A stretch of 64,000 bases of DNA from the NCBI RefSeq assembly GCF_024436035.1, contig NZ_JANFNG010000021.1:1-64000 (forward strand), in the 5' to 3' direction. The translations under genes were made by a program, and so were the position numbers. A model generated the notes under the pieces. The model saw only the letters and a list, made by a program, of their open reading frames with translations. It had not been told where the DNA came from and did not search any database. The stretch is from Streptomyces humicola (GTDB taxonomy: Bacteria > Actinomycetota > Actinomycetes > Streptomycetales > Streptomycetaceae). Positions 8,431 through 16,798 of this stretch are shown here, piece by piece (within the stretch, counting starts at the first letter, position 1; every line of letters begins with the position of its first letter).

Positions 8431-9586
8431 CGGGCACCTCCATCTCGATCACGGTGCCCTTGCCGGGCGCCGAGTCCACGGTCAGCCGTCCGCCCGCTCC
8501 CGCAGCGCGGTCCCGCATCGACACCAGTCCGAGGTGCCGGCCCGCACGGCGTACCGCGGAGGGGTCGAACCCCTGGCCGTCGTCGCACACGCGCAGCACC
8601 GCGCCCTTTCCGCGGCCCTCGAGGCGCACGTCGACACCCGAGGCCCCCGAATGCCGCAGGGCGTTGTGCAGGGCTTCCTGGGCCACGCGCAGCATCGCCT
8701 CCTCCTGGGCGGCCGGAAGCGCGCGCATCCCGCGTGCCCGGAAGCCGATGCGCGCGGAGTGCGCCCGGGCCAGCACCCGGGTCTGGGTGCGCAAGGTGGC
8801 GACCAGTCCGTCCTCGTCCAGCTCCGCGGGGCGCAACTCCACCACGACGTCCCGCAGTTCGTCGGCGGCCTCGGCCGCGAGCCGGGCCACCTCCTTCAAC
8901 TCGCCCTTGGCGCGGGCCGGGTCGCGGTCGACCAGCGCTGCCGCTGCCTGGGCCGTCAGCCGCAGTGAGAAGAGTTTCTGGGCGACGGCGTCATGGAGTT
9001 CGTGGGCGATGCGGGCGCGCTCGCCCGCGATGGTCAGCTCGCGGCTGCGTTCGTACAGCCGGGCGTTGGTCAGTGCGAGAGCGGCGTGCGCGGCGAGCGT
9101 GCGCAGCAGCGCCTCGTCCTCCTCGGTGAAGCCGCAGCCGCCGTCCTGTGGCTTCGGGCACTTCTTGTTCGCGAGGAAGATGGCGCCCAGGGTCTCGTCG
9201 CCGTCGACGACCGGCATGCCCAGGAAGTCGGACATCTCGGGATGCGCCTTGGGCCAGCCCCCGAAGCGCGGGTCCTTGCGGACGTCGGCGAGGCGCTGCG
9301 GGGCGGGGTCGTGGAGCATCGCGGCGAGGATGCCGTGCTGGCGGGGCAGCGGGCCGATCGCCTTCCACTCCTTGTCGCTGACGCCGTCGACCACGAACTG
9401 GGCGAAGCCACCGTGGTCGTCGGGTACGCCGAGGGCCGCATACTCGGCGTCGAGCAGTTCGCGCGCGGAGGTGACGATCGTGTGCAGCACGTCGCGCATC
9501 TCGCGGTGCCTGCTCATCGCGAGCACAGCCGCACTCACTGCTTCGATGCCGTGGCGGGGCGACCCGTCAGGAGACCGACTGGACAT
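8423..9586 (-). CDS. GAF-domain sensor histidine kinase (HisKA_3 type)
   Basis: Cytosolic sensor kinase of 387 residues and partner of the overlapping NarL regulator. A GAF domain spans about residues 25-175, the dimerisation/phosphoacceptor helix carries ARIAHELHD with His195, and a HATPase domain follows (EALHNALRHSGA, DDGQGFD, GLVSMRDRA). There is no membrane segment. The GAF domain carries a cysteine pair, C143 and C151, in a short Gly/Pro loop after FLANKK. Related GAF kinases usually have a plain Gly-rich turn there, so a redox or metal role is possible but unproven. Confidence 0.94.
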   Translation of the reverse strand: MSSRSPDGSPRHGIEAVSAAVLAMSRHREMRDVLHTIVTSARELLDAEYAALGVPDDHGGFAQFVVDGVSDKEWKAIGPLPRQHGILAAMLHDPAPQRLADVRKDPRFGGWPKAHPEMSDFLGMPVVDGDETLGAIFLANKKCPKPQDGGCGFTEEDEALLRTLAAHAALALTNARLYERSRELTIAGERARIAHELHDAVAQKLFSLRLTAQAAAALVDRDPARAKGELKEVARLAAEAADELRDVVVELRPAELDEDGLVATLRTQTRVLARAHSARIGFRARGMRALPAAQEEAMLRVAQEALHNALRHSGASGVDVRLEGRGKGAVLRVCDDGQGFDPSAVRRAGRHLGLVSMRDRAAGAGGRLTVDSAPGKGTVIEMEVPGG

Positions 9587-9711
9587 GTGTTCACGGTACC
9601 GGCGGGGTCGGACAACGAGGATCGGCCGCTCGGCGTGCCCGGCCTCGGCCTGGCGGCGTAGGCCGAAGCTCCCCGTGCGGCTGCGGCGCGCGGCCGAGGC
9701 CGGGCGGTTCC

Positions 9712-9966
9712 GGGGACGTCTCCCACCACGGGTTCCGTGATCTGCCAGGACTGCTGCGCGCCGGAGATGTGCTGGCGGCCTCCGCCGAGGCGGACGAGCC
9801 GCCGTACCCGGAGCGGTTCTCGGTGCCTGAGTCCACCGCCTGGCTGGTCAACGCGGCGCGCGCGGGCGGCGGAAGGGTGATCGCGGTGGGGACGACGGCG
9901 GTGCGCGCGCTGGAATCGGCGGCGGACGAGCACGGCACGATCCGGGCTTCGCAGGGCCGGAGCTGA
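9712..9966 (+). pseudogene. queA-like S-adenosylmethionine:tRNA ribosyltransferase-isomerase relic
   Basis: The reading frame VSHHGFRDLPGLLRAGD (about 9718-9768) matches the N-terminal region of QueA-family proteins, where SH-RF-DLP-LL-GD precedes the first catalytic block. After only eight residues it runs straight into PYPERFSVPESTAWLVNAA and GGRVIAVGTTAVRALESAAD, a block from the C-terminal half of the same family. It then stops at TGA after IRASQGRS. Roughly 150-200 internal residues and the C-terminus are missing, and no start with an RBS is visible. I read it as one gene collapsed by internal deletion and truncated at the 3' end. The enzyme cannot be functional. Confidence 0.82.
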
Positions 9967-9974
9967 GGTGCCGG

Positions 9975-10006
9975 CGGCGGCGCCCCTGTTCCCGGGCGCG
10001 CCGCCG
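9975..10006 (-). terminator. imperfect hairpin after the FHA-ABC gene
   Basis: CGGCGGCGCCC pairs with GGGCGCGCCGCCG with a two-base bulge. It lies 13 bases beyond the stop of the minus-strand exporter gene, a plausible terminator position. Confidence 0.45.
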
Positions 10007-10018
10007 TGTGCGCGTGGG

Positions 10019-12574
10019 TCACTTCTCGCGCATCACCTCGGGCTCGTGCCGTCGCAGCAGGCGGGCGACGGCGAAGCCGCAGATCACGCTCATCACGACG
10101 AGCGCGAAGACGTCCAGGAACCAGGTTCCGGCGTTGTGGTCCCACAGCGCGTCGGTGTTGGTGGGGTCCCAGGGCATCAGGGTGTTGAGTTGCGCGGTGG
10201 TGCCCAGGGCGGCCATGGCCCACCGGGACGGCATCAGCCAGGCCACCTGCTCGATACCGGGCTTGGCGTAGAGCTGGAAGAGCACACCGGTGAAGACGAC
10301 CTGGACGATGGCGAACATCACCAGCAGCGGCATGGTCTTCTCGGCGGTCTTCACCAGCGAGGAGATGACGAGCCCGACCATCATCGAGGTGAAGCCGATC
10401 GCGATGACGGCCAACGTCATCTCGATCGCTGGGGCGTTGTGGAAGAGCACGCCCTCGGCCGGCAGGGTGCGCGGTGCGAAGCCGATCCCGCAGATGATCA
10501 CGCCCTGCAGCGCGGTGATGAGGCCGAGCACGATCACCTTGGACATCAGGTAGGCGGAGCGCGACAGGCCTACGGCGCGTTCCCGCTCGTAGATGACGCG
10601 TTCCTTGATGAGTTCCCGCACCGAGTTGGCGGCGCCCGAGAAGCACGCGCCGACGGTGAGGATCATCAGGATGGTGCCGGCGTCCTTGTTGTAGAAGTGG
10701 GCCTGCGGCGGTCCGAAGCCGAGGCCGCTCTTGGCAGGGATGACGGTGCTCACCACGCCCAGCACCGCGGGCAGGACGAGCATCAGCCCCATGAAGCCCC
10801 GGTCGGAGGCGATCACCGACAGATAGCGGGCGATCAGCGTCCACAGTTGCGAGCTCCAGCTCTGCGGCTTCTGCTGACGGGCCTGCGCCGGCTGCGGGTG
10901 CGGCTTCGGGGCCATGTGCGGCTGCTGCGGTGGGTGCGGTTGGTACGGCTGCTGCTGGGGTGCCGCGTCGAAGTCGGCCGCGTACATCTGGTAGTGCTGC
11001 GAACCGCGCCAGCGGCCGGACCAGTCGTAGTCGCGGTAGTTCTCGAAGGCCTGGAAGACGTCGGCCCAGCTGTCGTAGCCGAAAAAGGTGAGCGCCTCCT
11101 CCGGCGGGCCGAAGTACGCCACCGAACCGCCGGGGGCCATCACCAGCAGCCGGTCGCAAAGGGCGAGTTCGGCGACCGAGTGGGTGACCACCAGCACCGT
11201 GCGGCCGTCGTCGGCGAGGCCGCGCAGCAGTTGCATCACGTCGCGGTCCATCCCCGGGTCGAGGCCGGACGTCGGCTCGTCGAGGAAGATCAGCGACGGC
11301 TTAGTGAGCAGTTCCAGGGCGACCGAGACGCGCTTGCGCTGGCCTCCGGAAAGGGAGGTGATGCGCTTGTCGGCGTGGATGTCGAGCTTGAGTTCTCGCA
11401 GCACCTCGTCGATGCGGGCGTTGCGCTCGGCGGCGTGGGTGTCGCCGGGGAAGCGGAGCTTGGCGGCGTACCGCAGTGCGGTGCGCACCGACAGCTCCTT
11501 GTGGAGGATGTCGTCCTGCGGCACCAGGCCGATGCGCTGGCGCAGCTCGGCGAACTGCTTGTAGAGGTTGCGGTGGTCGTAGAGAACCTCGCCGTGGTCG
11601 GCGGGGCGGTAGCCGGTGAGCGCGCGCAGCAGGGTGGACTTTCCGGAGCCGGACGGTCCGATCACGCCGACGAGCGACTTCTCCGGGACGCCGAAGGAGA
11701 CGTCCTCGAGGATGGTCTTGGTGGTCCTGCCCTGCGGCACCTGGACGGTGAGCCGCCGGGCGGAGAAGGAGACCGCGCCGGTGTCAACGAACTCCTCGAG
11801 CCGGTCGCCGACGAGCCGGAACGTCGAATGGCCCACGCCGACGATGTCGCTCGGGCCGATGAGGTGGCCTTCGACGGGCTGGCCGTTGACGTACGTGCCG
11901 TTGTGGCTGCCGAGGTCGACGATCTCCATGCGGCCGTCGGGGTGCGCGTGGAACTCCGCGTGGTGGCGGGAGACCTGCAGATCGGAGACGACGAGGTCGT
12001 TGTCCAGGGCACGTCCGATGCGCATGACGCGGCCCGCGGCCAGCTGGTGGAAGGTGGTCGGGCTGCGGTCACCGCGGGCCGGGGGCTGCTCCTGCGGCCT
12101 GGCGGGCGGCGTCTGGGCGGATATCGGTGGCGGGGCCGGCCGGGGGCTCTGCTGGTACGGGGCCCAGCCGGCGGGTGCGGCTGCGGGGGCGGGTACGGGA
12201 GCGGTTTCAGGTGCTGCCGTTGCCGTCTGCCCGCTGTACGCCTCTGCGGGGGCCGGCTGCGGCGCGGCCGAGGCGGCGGAGAAGGCAAGCCGCGGGCCGT
12301 CGGTGGCATTGCCGAGATGCACGCTGGTTCCGGGGACCAGTTCGCATTGCTGGATGCGTACGCCGCCGGCGTATGTGCCGTTGGTGCTACCGAGGTCCTC
12401 CATGACCCACTGACGTCCGTTCCAACGGATCGTCGCGTGCCGCCAGGAAACCCTGGCGTCGTCGAGGGCCAGGTCCCCCTGCGGATCCCTCCCCACATTG
12501 TATGACCTGGACGCGTCAAGAATCCGGGTATGTCCGTTCAAATCCAGTACGAGTTCCGGCACTCCATGCCCCAC
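10019..12574 (-). CDS. double-FHA ABC-2 type exporter (fused ATPase and permease)
   Basis: An 851-residue membrane exporter with regulatory domains. FHA 1 spans about residues 10-95 (VGRDPQGDL, SWRHA, GSTNGTY). FHA 2 spans about 180-255 (IGRALDNDLVV, SRHHAEF, GSHNGTYVNG). The ABC ATPase spans about 275-510 with Walker A GPSGSGKST, signature LSGGQRKR and Walker B LIFLDEP. A Pro/Gln/His linker follows, then an ABC-2 permease with about six membrane helices. FHA domains bind phosphothreonine, so activity is probably tied to Ser/Thr kinases. The GTG at 12574 has GGGGGA seven bases upstream. The substrate is unknown; mycobacterial Rv1747 has the same architecture. Confidence 0.93.
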   Translation of the reverse strand: MGHGVPELVLDLNGHTRILDASRSYNVGRDPQGDLALDDARVSWRHATIRWNGRQWVMEDLGSTNGTYAGGVRIQQCELVPGTSVHLGNATDGPRLAFSAASAAPQPAPAEAYSGQTATAAPETAPVPAPAAAPAGWAPYQQSPRPAPPPISAQTPPARPQEQPPARGDRSPTTFHQLAAGRVMRIGRALDNDLVVSDLQVSRHHAEFHAHPDGRMEIVDLGSHNGTYVNGQPVEGHLIGPSDIVGVGHSTFRLVGDRLEEFVDTGAVSFSARRLTVQVPQGRTTKTILEDVSFGVPEKSLVGVIGPSGSGKSTLLRALTGYRPADHGEVLYDHRNLYKQFAELRQRIGLVPQDDILHKELSVRTALRYAAKLRFPGDTHAAERNARIDEVLRELKLDIHADKRITSLSGGQRKRVSVALELLTKPSLIFLDEPTSGLDPGMDRDVMQLLRGLADDGRTVLVVTHSVAELALCDRLLVMAPGGSVAYFGPPEEALTFFGYDSWADVFQAFENYRDYDWSGRWRGSQHYQMYAADFDAAPQQQPYQPHPPQQPHMAPKPHPQPAQARQQKPQSWSSQLWTLIARYLSVIASDRGFMGLMLVLPAVLGVVSTVIPAKSGLGFGPPQAHFYNKDAGTILMILTVGACFSGAANSVRELIKERVIYERERAVGLSRSAYLMSKVIVLGLITALQGVIICGIGFAPRTLPAEGVLFHNAPAIEMTLAVIAIGFTSMMVGLVISSLVKTAEKTMPLLVMFAIVQVVFTGVLFQLYAKPGIEQVAWLMPSRWAMAALGTTAQLNTLMPWDPTNTDALWDHNAGTWFLDVFALVVMSVICGFAVARLLRRHEPEVMREK

Positions 12575-12791
12575 AAAGTTGTCCCCCGACTGACCCCCGC
12601 TCCGGGGAGTCCAGGGATGGCGAACATCGGGAGGAACTATTTCAGGGACTCAGGTGCAACGGGAAACCGCCCTCCGCCGCCGACCGCACCCCGTTCGCTT
12701 TGACGCCGGCGAAACACCCGCGGAGAGTGAAAACACCCCTGGATCAGCACAGATAACAGTAATCCGGGTAACTCCTCGGGCAGGAGGCGTC

Positions 12792-14207
12792 ATGTCCCAC
12801 ACCACGCTCGCTCCCGCGCCCGGTCTCGCCGGACCGCGGCGCCCGGTCCCGTGGGTCAGCGCGCTGGCCACAGCGGTCGCCTCGGTCGGGTGGGCCTTCG
12901 TGGGCATGACAGCGGTCGCGGCGCTCGGGCTCCATCTGCTGGGCGCGGACACCCAGGGGTCACTCGCGCCGATGACGGCGGCCGTCGTCACGATGGCGGT
13001 GGGCGGCAAGGTCAGCCCCTCCGGCGATCTTTCGGTCTTCGGCGTGAGCGGGGCCGGGGCGACGGCGGCCGTCGACATCATCCCGCTTGGGGTGGGCCTT
13101 GCGGGCGCACTGCTGCTCGCCTGGATCTTCCTGCGGTCGCTGCGGCAGGCGGGCCTCCGGATCGGCTGGGGTGAGCTGGCGGCCCGTGCGGTCATGCTGG
13201 TGGTGCTCTTCGCCGCCGCGCTGTGGGGGCTCGCATGGGCGGGGCATGACACGATCTCGATAAACGGAGCCACGCTCGGCAGTGGAGGAGGCGGGAGCGG
13301 CGGGATCCTCGGCTCCGTCCCCGGCCTCGGCGACCTGGGGAACCTCGATCCCGGCCTGCTCGGCGGCCTGAACGACCTGGTCAAGACGCGGACCTCGGTC
13401 GGCTTCCACGTCGAGACCGGACCCACGCTCGCCTCCGGGGTGCTGTGGGCGGTCGCCGTCCTGGCCATCGCCCTGCTCGCCTCGCGCCACACGCCGCTGC
13501 CGCACGGCTGGGAGGCCCTGCACCGCCAGGTGCGGCCGGCCGTCTCCGCACTGTGCGCGGCACTGCTGCTCACCGTGGCCGCGGGCCTCCTCGTCTCGGT
13601 GTACGCGGCGGTCACCGACGACCACCCGGGGCGGATCATCGGCACCGCCCTGGTGGGCGGCGTCAACGGGGTGTGGCTCGGCGCGGCACTCGGGCTCTTC
13701 GTCCCGTGGCACGGACGGGCGACCGGTCCGCTCGCCCAGCTGGTGCCGCATCCGCTCGACCGGCTCATCGGCGCCGGCTCCGAGCGGCCGGTGACCGTCT
13801 CCCGCCTGGCGCAGCTCGACGGCAGGGTGTGGCTGCTGGTGGTGGCGGCCGCGCTGATGATACTCACGGCCGGGGTGCTGGCCGCGGCCCGTACTCCCGT
13901 CGCAGGTGCGTCCCCGTGGCGGTACACGGCACTGTGCGCGCTGCGGCTGGGGCTCGCGACCGCGGTCGGCCTCGGTGCCGCGGTGTGGCTGACCGGCTTC
14001 TCGGTCAATGCGGATCTTTCGGTCTTCGGCTTCGATGCCGTGGGCGCAGGGGTCGATCTGCACGCCTCACTGGCAGCCGCCGTGGGGCTGGGCGCGGCAT
14101 GGGGAGCGGCGGCCGGGGCGGTCGGTGCGCTGCTGGCCCGCGCCACGGGCGCAGCGGGCAGCCGGGCCTCGCCGTTGGCCTCGGCGACCAGGGGTGTTGC
14201 CGGCTGA
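12792..14207 (+). CDS. streptophobe-family integral membrane protein
   Basis: A 471-residue very hydrophobic protein with about ten predicted membrane helices. It matches what I know of the Streptomyces-restricted streptophobe family. The motif DLSVFG followed by a Gly/Ala segment occurs twice, near residues 77 (DLSVFGVSGAGA) and 410 (DLSVFGFDAVGAG), suggesting an internal duplication or paired elements. A Gly-rich loop (GGGGSGGILG) lies between helices. The ATG at 12792 follows AGGAGG. Function unknown. It is transcribed divergently from the FHA exporter. Confidence 0.85.
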   Translation: MSHTTLAPAPGLAGPRRPVPWVSALATAVASVGWAFVGMTAVAALGLHLLGADTQGSLAPMTAAVVTMAVGGKVSPSGDLSVFGVSGAGATAAVDIIPLGVGLAGALLLAWIFLRSLRQAGLRIGWGELAARAVMLVVLFAAALWGLAWAGHDTISINGATLGSGGGGSGGILGSVPGLGDLGNLDPGLLGGLNDLVKTRTSVGFHVETGPTLASGVLWAVAVLAIALLASRHTPLPHGWEALHRQVRPAVSALCAALLLTVAAGLLVSVYAAVTDDHPGRIIGTALVGGVNGVWLGAALGLFVPWHGRATGPLAQLVPHPLDRLIGAGSERPVTVSRLAQLDGRVWLLVVAAALMILTAGVLAAARTPVAGASPWRYTALCALRLGLATAVGLGAAVWLTGFSVNADLSVFGFDAVGAGVDLHASLAAAVGLGAAWGAAAGAVGALLARATGAAGSRASPLASATRGVAG

Positions 14208-14272
14208 GCGCGGTCCCGCCATACGGGACACTCCTCCAGTGTTCGAGTAACGCCAGATACGGTGGTTGCACC

Positions 14273-15523
14273 ATGGACGACGCATCGCAGCCTTACACTG
14301 CCCCCGCCGTTCCCGAGACGGCCCCGCCGCCCGGTCCGACCCTGCTCGTCAAGATCTTCGGCAAGGACAAGCCGGGGATCACCGCCGGACTGTTCGACAC
14401 CCTGGCCGCGTACGGCGTGGACGTGGTGGACATCGAGCAAGTGGTGACGCGTGGCCGCATGGTGTTGTGCGCGCTGGTCACCGTGCCCCCGGGCGGCTCG
14501 TCCGCGGAGGGTGAGCTGCGCGCCACGGTGCACAGCTGGGCCGAATCGATCAAGATGCAGGCCGAGATCATCTCCGGGGTCGGCGACAACCGGCCGCGCC
14601 GCACCGGCCGTTCGCACGTGACCGTCCTCGGCCATCCGCTCACCGCCGAGTCGACGGCCGCCATAGCGGCACGGATTACCGCCCTTGGCGGCAACATCGA
14701 CCGTATTTTCCGCCTCGCGAAGTACCCCGTCACGGCGGTCGAGTTGACGATCTCGGGCGCTCCGACCGATCAGCTGCGGACCGCGCTGGCCATGGAGGCC
14801 GCGCACCGCGGGATCGACGTGGCCGTGGTCTCGGCCGGGCTGCATCGCAGGGCGCAGCGGCTCGTCGTGATGGATGTGGACTCCACCCTCATCCAGGACG
14901 AGGTGATCGAGCTGTTCGCGGCCCATGCGGGTTGCGAGGCCGAGGTCGCCGCGGTGACGGCGGCGGCAATGCGCGGTGAGCTGGACTTCGAGCAGTCCCT
15001 GCACGCCCGGGTCGCGCTGCTCGCAGGCCTCGACGAGTCGGTGGTCGACAAGGTACGCGCCGAGGTCCGGCTGACGCCGGGCGCCCGCACGCTGATCCGC
15101 ACCCTCAAGCGGCTCGGCTACCAGGTGGGCGTCGTCTCGGGCGGATTCACGCAGGTCACCGACGAGCTCAAGGAACGGCTCGGCCTCGACTTCGCCTCCG
15201 CCAACACCCTGGAGATCGTGAACGGAAAGCTCACCGGCCGGGTGATCGGTGAGGTCGTCGACCGGGCGGGCAAGGCACGGTTGCTGCGCCGTTTCGCCGG
15301 GGAGGCCGGCGTCCCGCTGTCGCAGACCGTCGCCATCGGGGACGGGGCCAACGACCTGGACATGCTCAACACGGCCGGTCTCGGCGTCGCCTTCAACGCC
15401 AAGCCACTGGTACGCGAGGCGGCACACACCGCCGTCAATGTGCCGTTTCTCGACACGGTGCTGTATCTGCTCGGGATCACGCGCGAGGAGGTCGAGGCGG
15501 CCGATCTGCACGTCGAGTCCTGA
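14273..15523 (+). CDS. serB: phosphoserine phosphatase with N-terminal ACT domains
   Basis: Last step of serine synthesis: phosphoserine to serine. The 416-residue product has two ACT-like domains (about residues 24-100 and 115-185, probably binding serine for feedback) and a HAD phosphatase domain. The nucleophile motif is DVDSTL, with Asp201 the nucleophile and Asp203 the general acid; SGGF and GDGANDLDM follow. The long form with ACT domains is typical of actinobacteria. The ATG at 14273 is used and lacks a strong Shine-Dalgarno. Confidence 0.96.
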   Translation: MDDASQPYTAPAVPETAPPPGPTLLVKIFGKDKPGITAGLFDTLAAYGVDVVDIEQVVTRGRMVLCALVTVPPGGSSAEGELRATVHSWAESIKMQAEIISGVGDNRPRRTGRSHVTVLGHPLTAESTAAIAARITALGGNIDRIFRLAKYPVTAVELTISGAPTDQLRTALAMEAAHRGIDVAVVSAGLHRRAQRLVVMDVDSTLIQDEVIELFAAHAGCEAEVAAVTAAAMRGELDFEQSLHARVALLAGLDESVVDKVRAEVRLTPGARTLIRTLKRLGYQVGVVSGGFTQVTDELKERLGLDFASANTLEIVNGKLTGRVIGEVVDRAGKARLLRRFAGEAGVPLSQTVAIGDGANDLDMLNTAGLGVAFNAKPLVREAAHTAVNVPFLDTVLYLLGITREEVEAADLHVES

Positions 15524-15571
15524 GCCGGGAGCCCTCAGCCGGGAATGGTGAGCCGGGAATCTTGAGCCGCA

Positions 15572-15611
15572 ACGACGATCGCCTCCCGGCTCTCCGGGAG
15601 GCGATCGTCGT
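15572..15611. terminator. perfect 18-bp hairpin, bidirectional terminator
   Basis: Arms ACGACGATCGCCTCCCGG and CCGGGAGGCGATCGTCGT are exact reverse complements around a 4-base CTCT loop. It lies between convergent serB and the phosphatase gene, about 50 and 25 bases from their stops. No T-tract flanks it. Confidence 0.9.
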
Positions 15612-15634
15612 GGGGTCTCCGACGTCCGGTTACC

Positions 15635-16150
15635 TCAGTCGTGCGGCGCCCAGTAGGCCACGAGGCGGCCGACACCGTGCTCGACGGACTTCCATGAGCC
15701 GGAGAAGGCGACGACGGCGGCGGCCGACGTCGGGAAGCCACGGTGCAGACGGCTGAGCACATCGCCCTCCGCCTCGCCGGCAAGGGCGTCGGCGAGGCCC
15801 TGCATCCCCGGGTTGTGGCCGACGAGCAGCAGATCGGCGACATCGTCGGGGGTCTCGTTGAGCAGCGCGATCAGGTCACCGAGCGTCGCCTCGTAGAGCC
15901 GCTCCTCGTAGACGGTCTTGGGGCGCTGCGGCAGCTCGTGGGCGACGAGCTTCCAGGTCTCGCGGGTGCGTACGGACGGTGAGCAGAGGGTGAGATCGGG
16001 AAGGATGCCCGTTCCGGCGAGCCAGCGTCCGGCAGCCGGCGCGTCCTTGCGGCCACGCTCGGCGAGCGGCCGCTCGGTGTCGGGTACGGAGGACCAGTCG
16101 GCTTTGGCGTGTCTGAGGAGGACGATCCTTCGGGGCGTTGCGTCGCTCAT
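15635..16150 (-). CDS. SixA-like phosphohistidine phosphatase
   Basis: A 171-residue histidine-phosphatase-superfamily protein. The catalytic RHAK motif is at residues 14-17 (IVLLRHAKADW), SPSVRTRETW carries the second active-site Arg, and LLVGHNPGM contains the second His. The RHAK rather than RHGE form, and the short length, point to the SixA branch, which dephosphorylates phosphohistidine in proteins. The actual target is unknown. It is convergent with serB. Confidence 0.9.
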   Translation of the reverse strand: MSDATPRRIVLLRHAKADWSSVPDTERPLAERGRKDAPAAGRWLAGTGILPDLTLCSPSVRTRETWKLVAHELPQRPKTVYEERLYEATLGDLIALLNETPDDVADLLLVGHNPGMQGLADALAGEAEGDVLSRLHRGFPTSAAAVVAFSGSWKSVEHGVGRLVAYWAPHD

Positions 16151-16223
16151 GCCCTTCAGCTTTCCAGAAAACCCCGCGCCAGGCGCGGGGTGCGAAGGTT
16201 CTCACCCGCAGGTGTCCATACGA

Positions 16224-16442
16224 TCACATGATGCGCAGGAGCAGCTCGTGAAGACGGCCGGTGAACTGCGCGAGCGACTCGGCCGCCGGGGCGGAACCGC
16301 CATGTCCCGAACCGGTGACGAGGGTGAGCAGCGCGGCGAAGGCGAGCGCGGGCAACGCAACCGCCCACCACGGCAGCCGGGTCGTGGGCCGCGGCGCGGG
16401 TGCGTTGCTGTGAGCACTGGTGAGGGCGGGGCGCGGCGACAT
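16224..16442 (-). CDS. small membrane protein
   Basis: A 72-residue protein with one membrane helix (about residues 24-44, WWAVALPALAFAALLTLVTG) followed by a short Ser/Ala-rich segment and an amphipathic C-terminus (ESLAQFTGRLHELLLRI). The Pro/Thr-rich N-terminus is probably cytoplasmic. AAAGG lies nine bases upstream of the ATG. It is the kind of small protein seen near serB in Streptomyces. Function unknown. Confidence 0.6.
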   Translation of the reverse strand: MSPRPALTSAHSNAPAPRPTTRLPWWAVALPALAFAALLTLVTGSGHGGSAPAAESLAQFTGRLHELLLRIM

Positions 16443-16560
16443 CGGGAAGTGCCTTTCGGAGTCTGGTCTGAGCTGTCCGACACCGACGACGCTACGGATT
16501 CCGAGCGATGCAACCCATCAGGCAGCCCACCCAGTTGACCCTGACACTGGCCCCCTAGGG

Positions 16561-16582
16561 GAGGTGGGGACAACCCCACCTC
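16561..16582 (-). terminator. hairpin terminator
   Basis: GAGGTGGGG and CCCCACCTC pair perfectly around an ACAA tetraloop. It lies 36 bases beyond the stop of the small transporter-associated gene and probably ends the MFS operon. Confidence 0.75.
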
Positions 16583-16617
16583 GGTCTCACCCTGCCTGGA
16601 GCGGACACTCCGCCCGG

Positions 16618-16740
16618 TCAGCCCATCTTGGCCGCGAAGCTGGCGACGACGGCGACGAGCGCCGGGACGCCGAGGATCAGCACCATGAGCAGCAGGAGCT
16701 TCTTGTGGGGTTGGGGCGGATTCGGTTCGAGCACTGGCAT
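16618..16740 (-). CDS. SGM_5486-type transporter-associated peptide
   Basis: A 40-residue single-pass membrane peptide: MPVLEPNPPQPHKKLLL, then a helix LLLMVLILGVPALVAVVAS and a short tail. It follows the CynX/NimT-type MFS gene in the same direction, 58 bases after its stop. The Streptomyces family I know as SGM_5486 transporter-associated proteins has this size, N-terminus and position. The ATG at 16740 is used; upstream sequence in frame is not part of the family. The role is presumably an accessory to the transporter. Confidence 0.72.
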   Translation of the reverse strand: MPVLEPNPPQPHKKLLLLMVLILGVPALVAVVASFAAKMG

Positions 16741-16798
16741 GCGCCCCAGTCTCGCACTGCTTCCTGAGCGCTCGTGACCGGGGCCGGGCCCAGGCGTG

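Noticed and set aside
9769-9966. 65-residue QueA-like peptide as a functional gene
   Set aside because: The apparent start is an internal Val of a longer collapsed frame, and the fragment covers only a short block of the enzyme.
9968-12505. 845-codon open frame on the plus strand
   Set aside because: It is antisense to the FHA-ABC exporter. Long open antisense frames are normal in GC-rich coding DNA, and the peptide has no recognisable domain.
12650-15511. 953-codon open frame on the minus strand
   Set aside because: Antisense to the streptophobe gene and serB, low-complexity Arg/Pro/Ala peptide.
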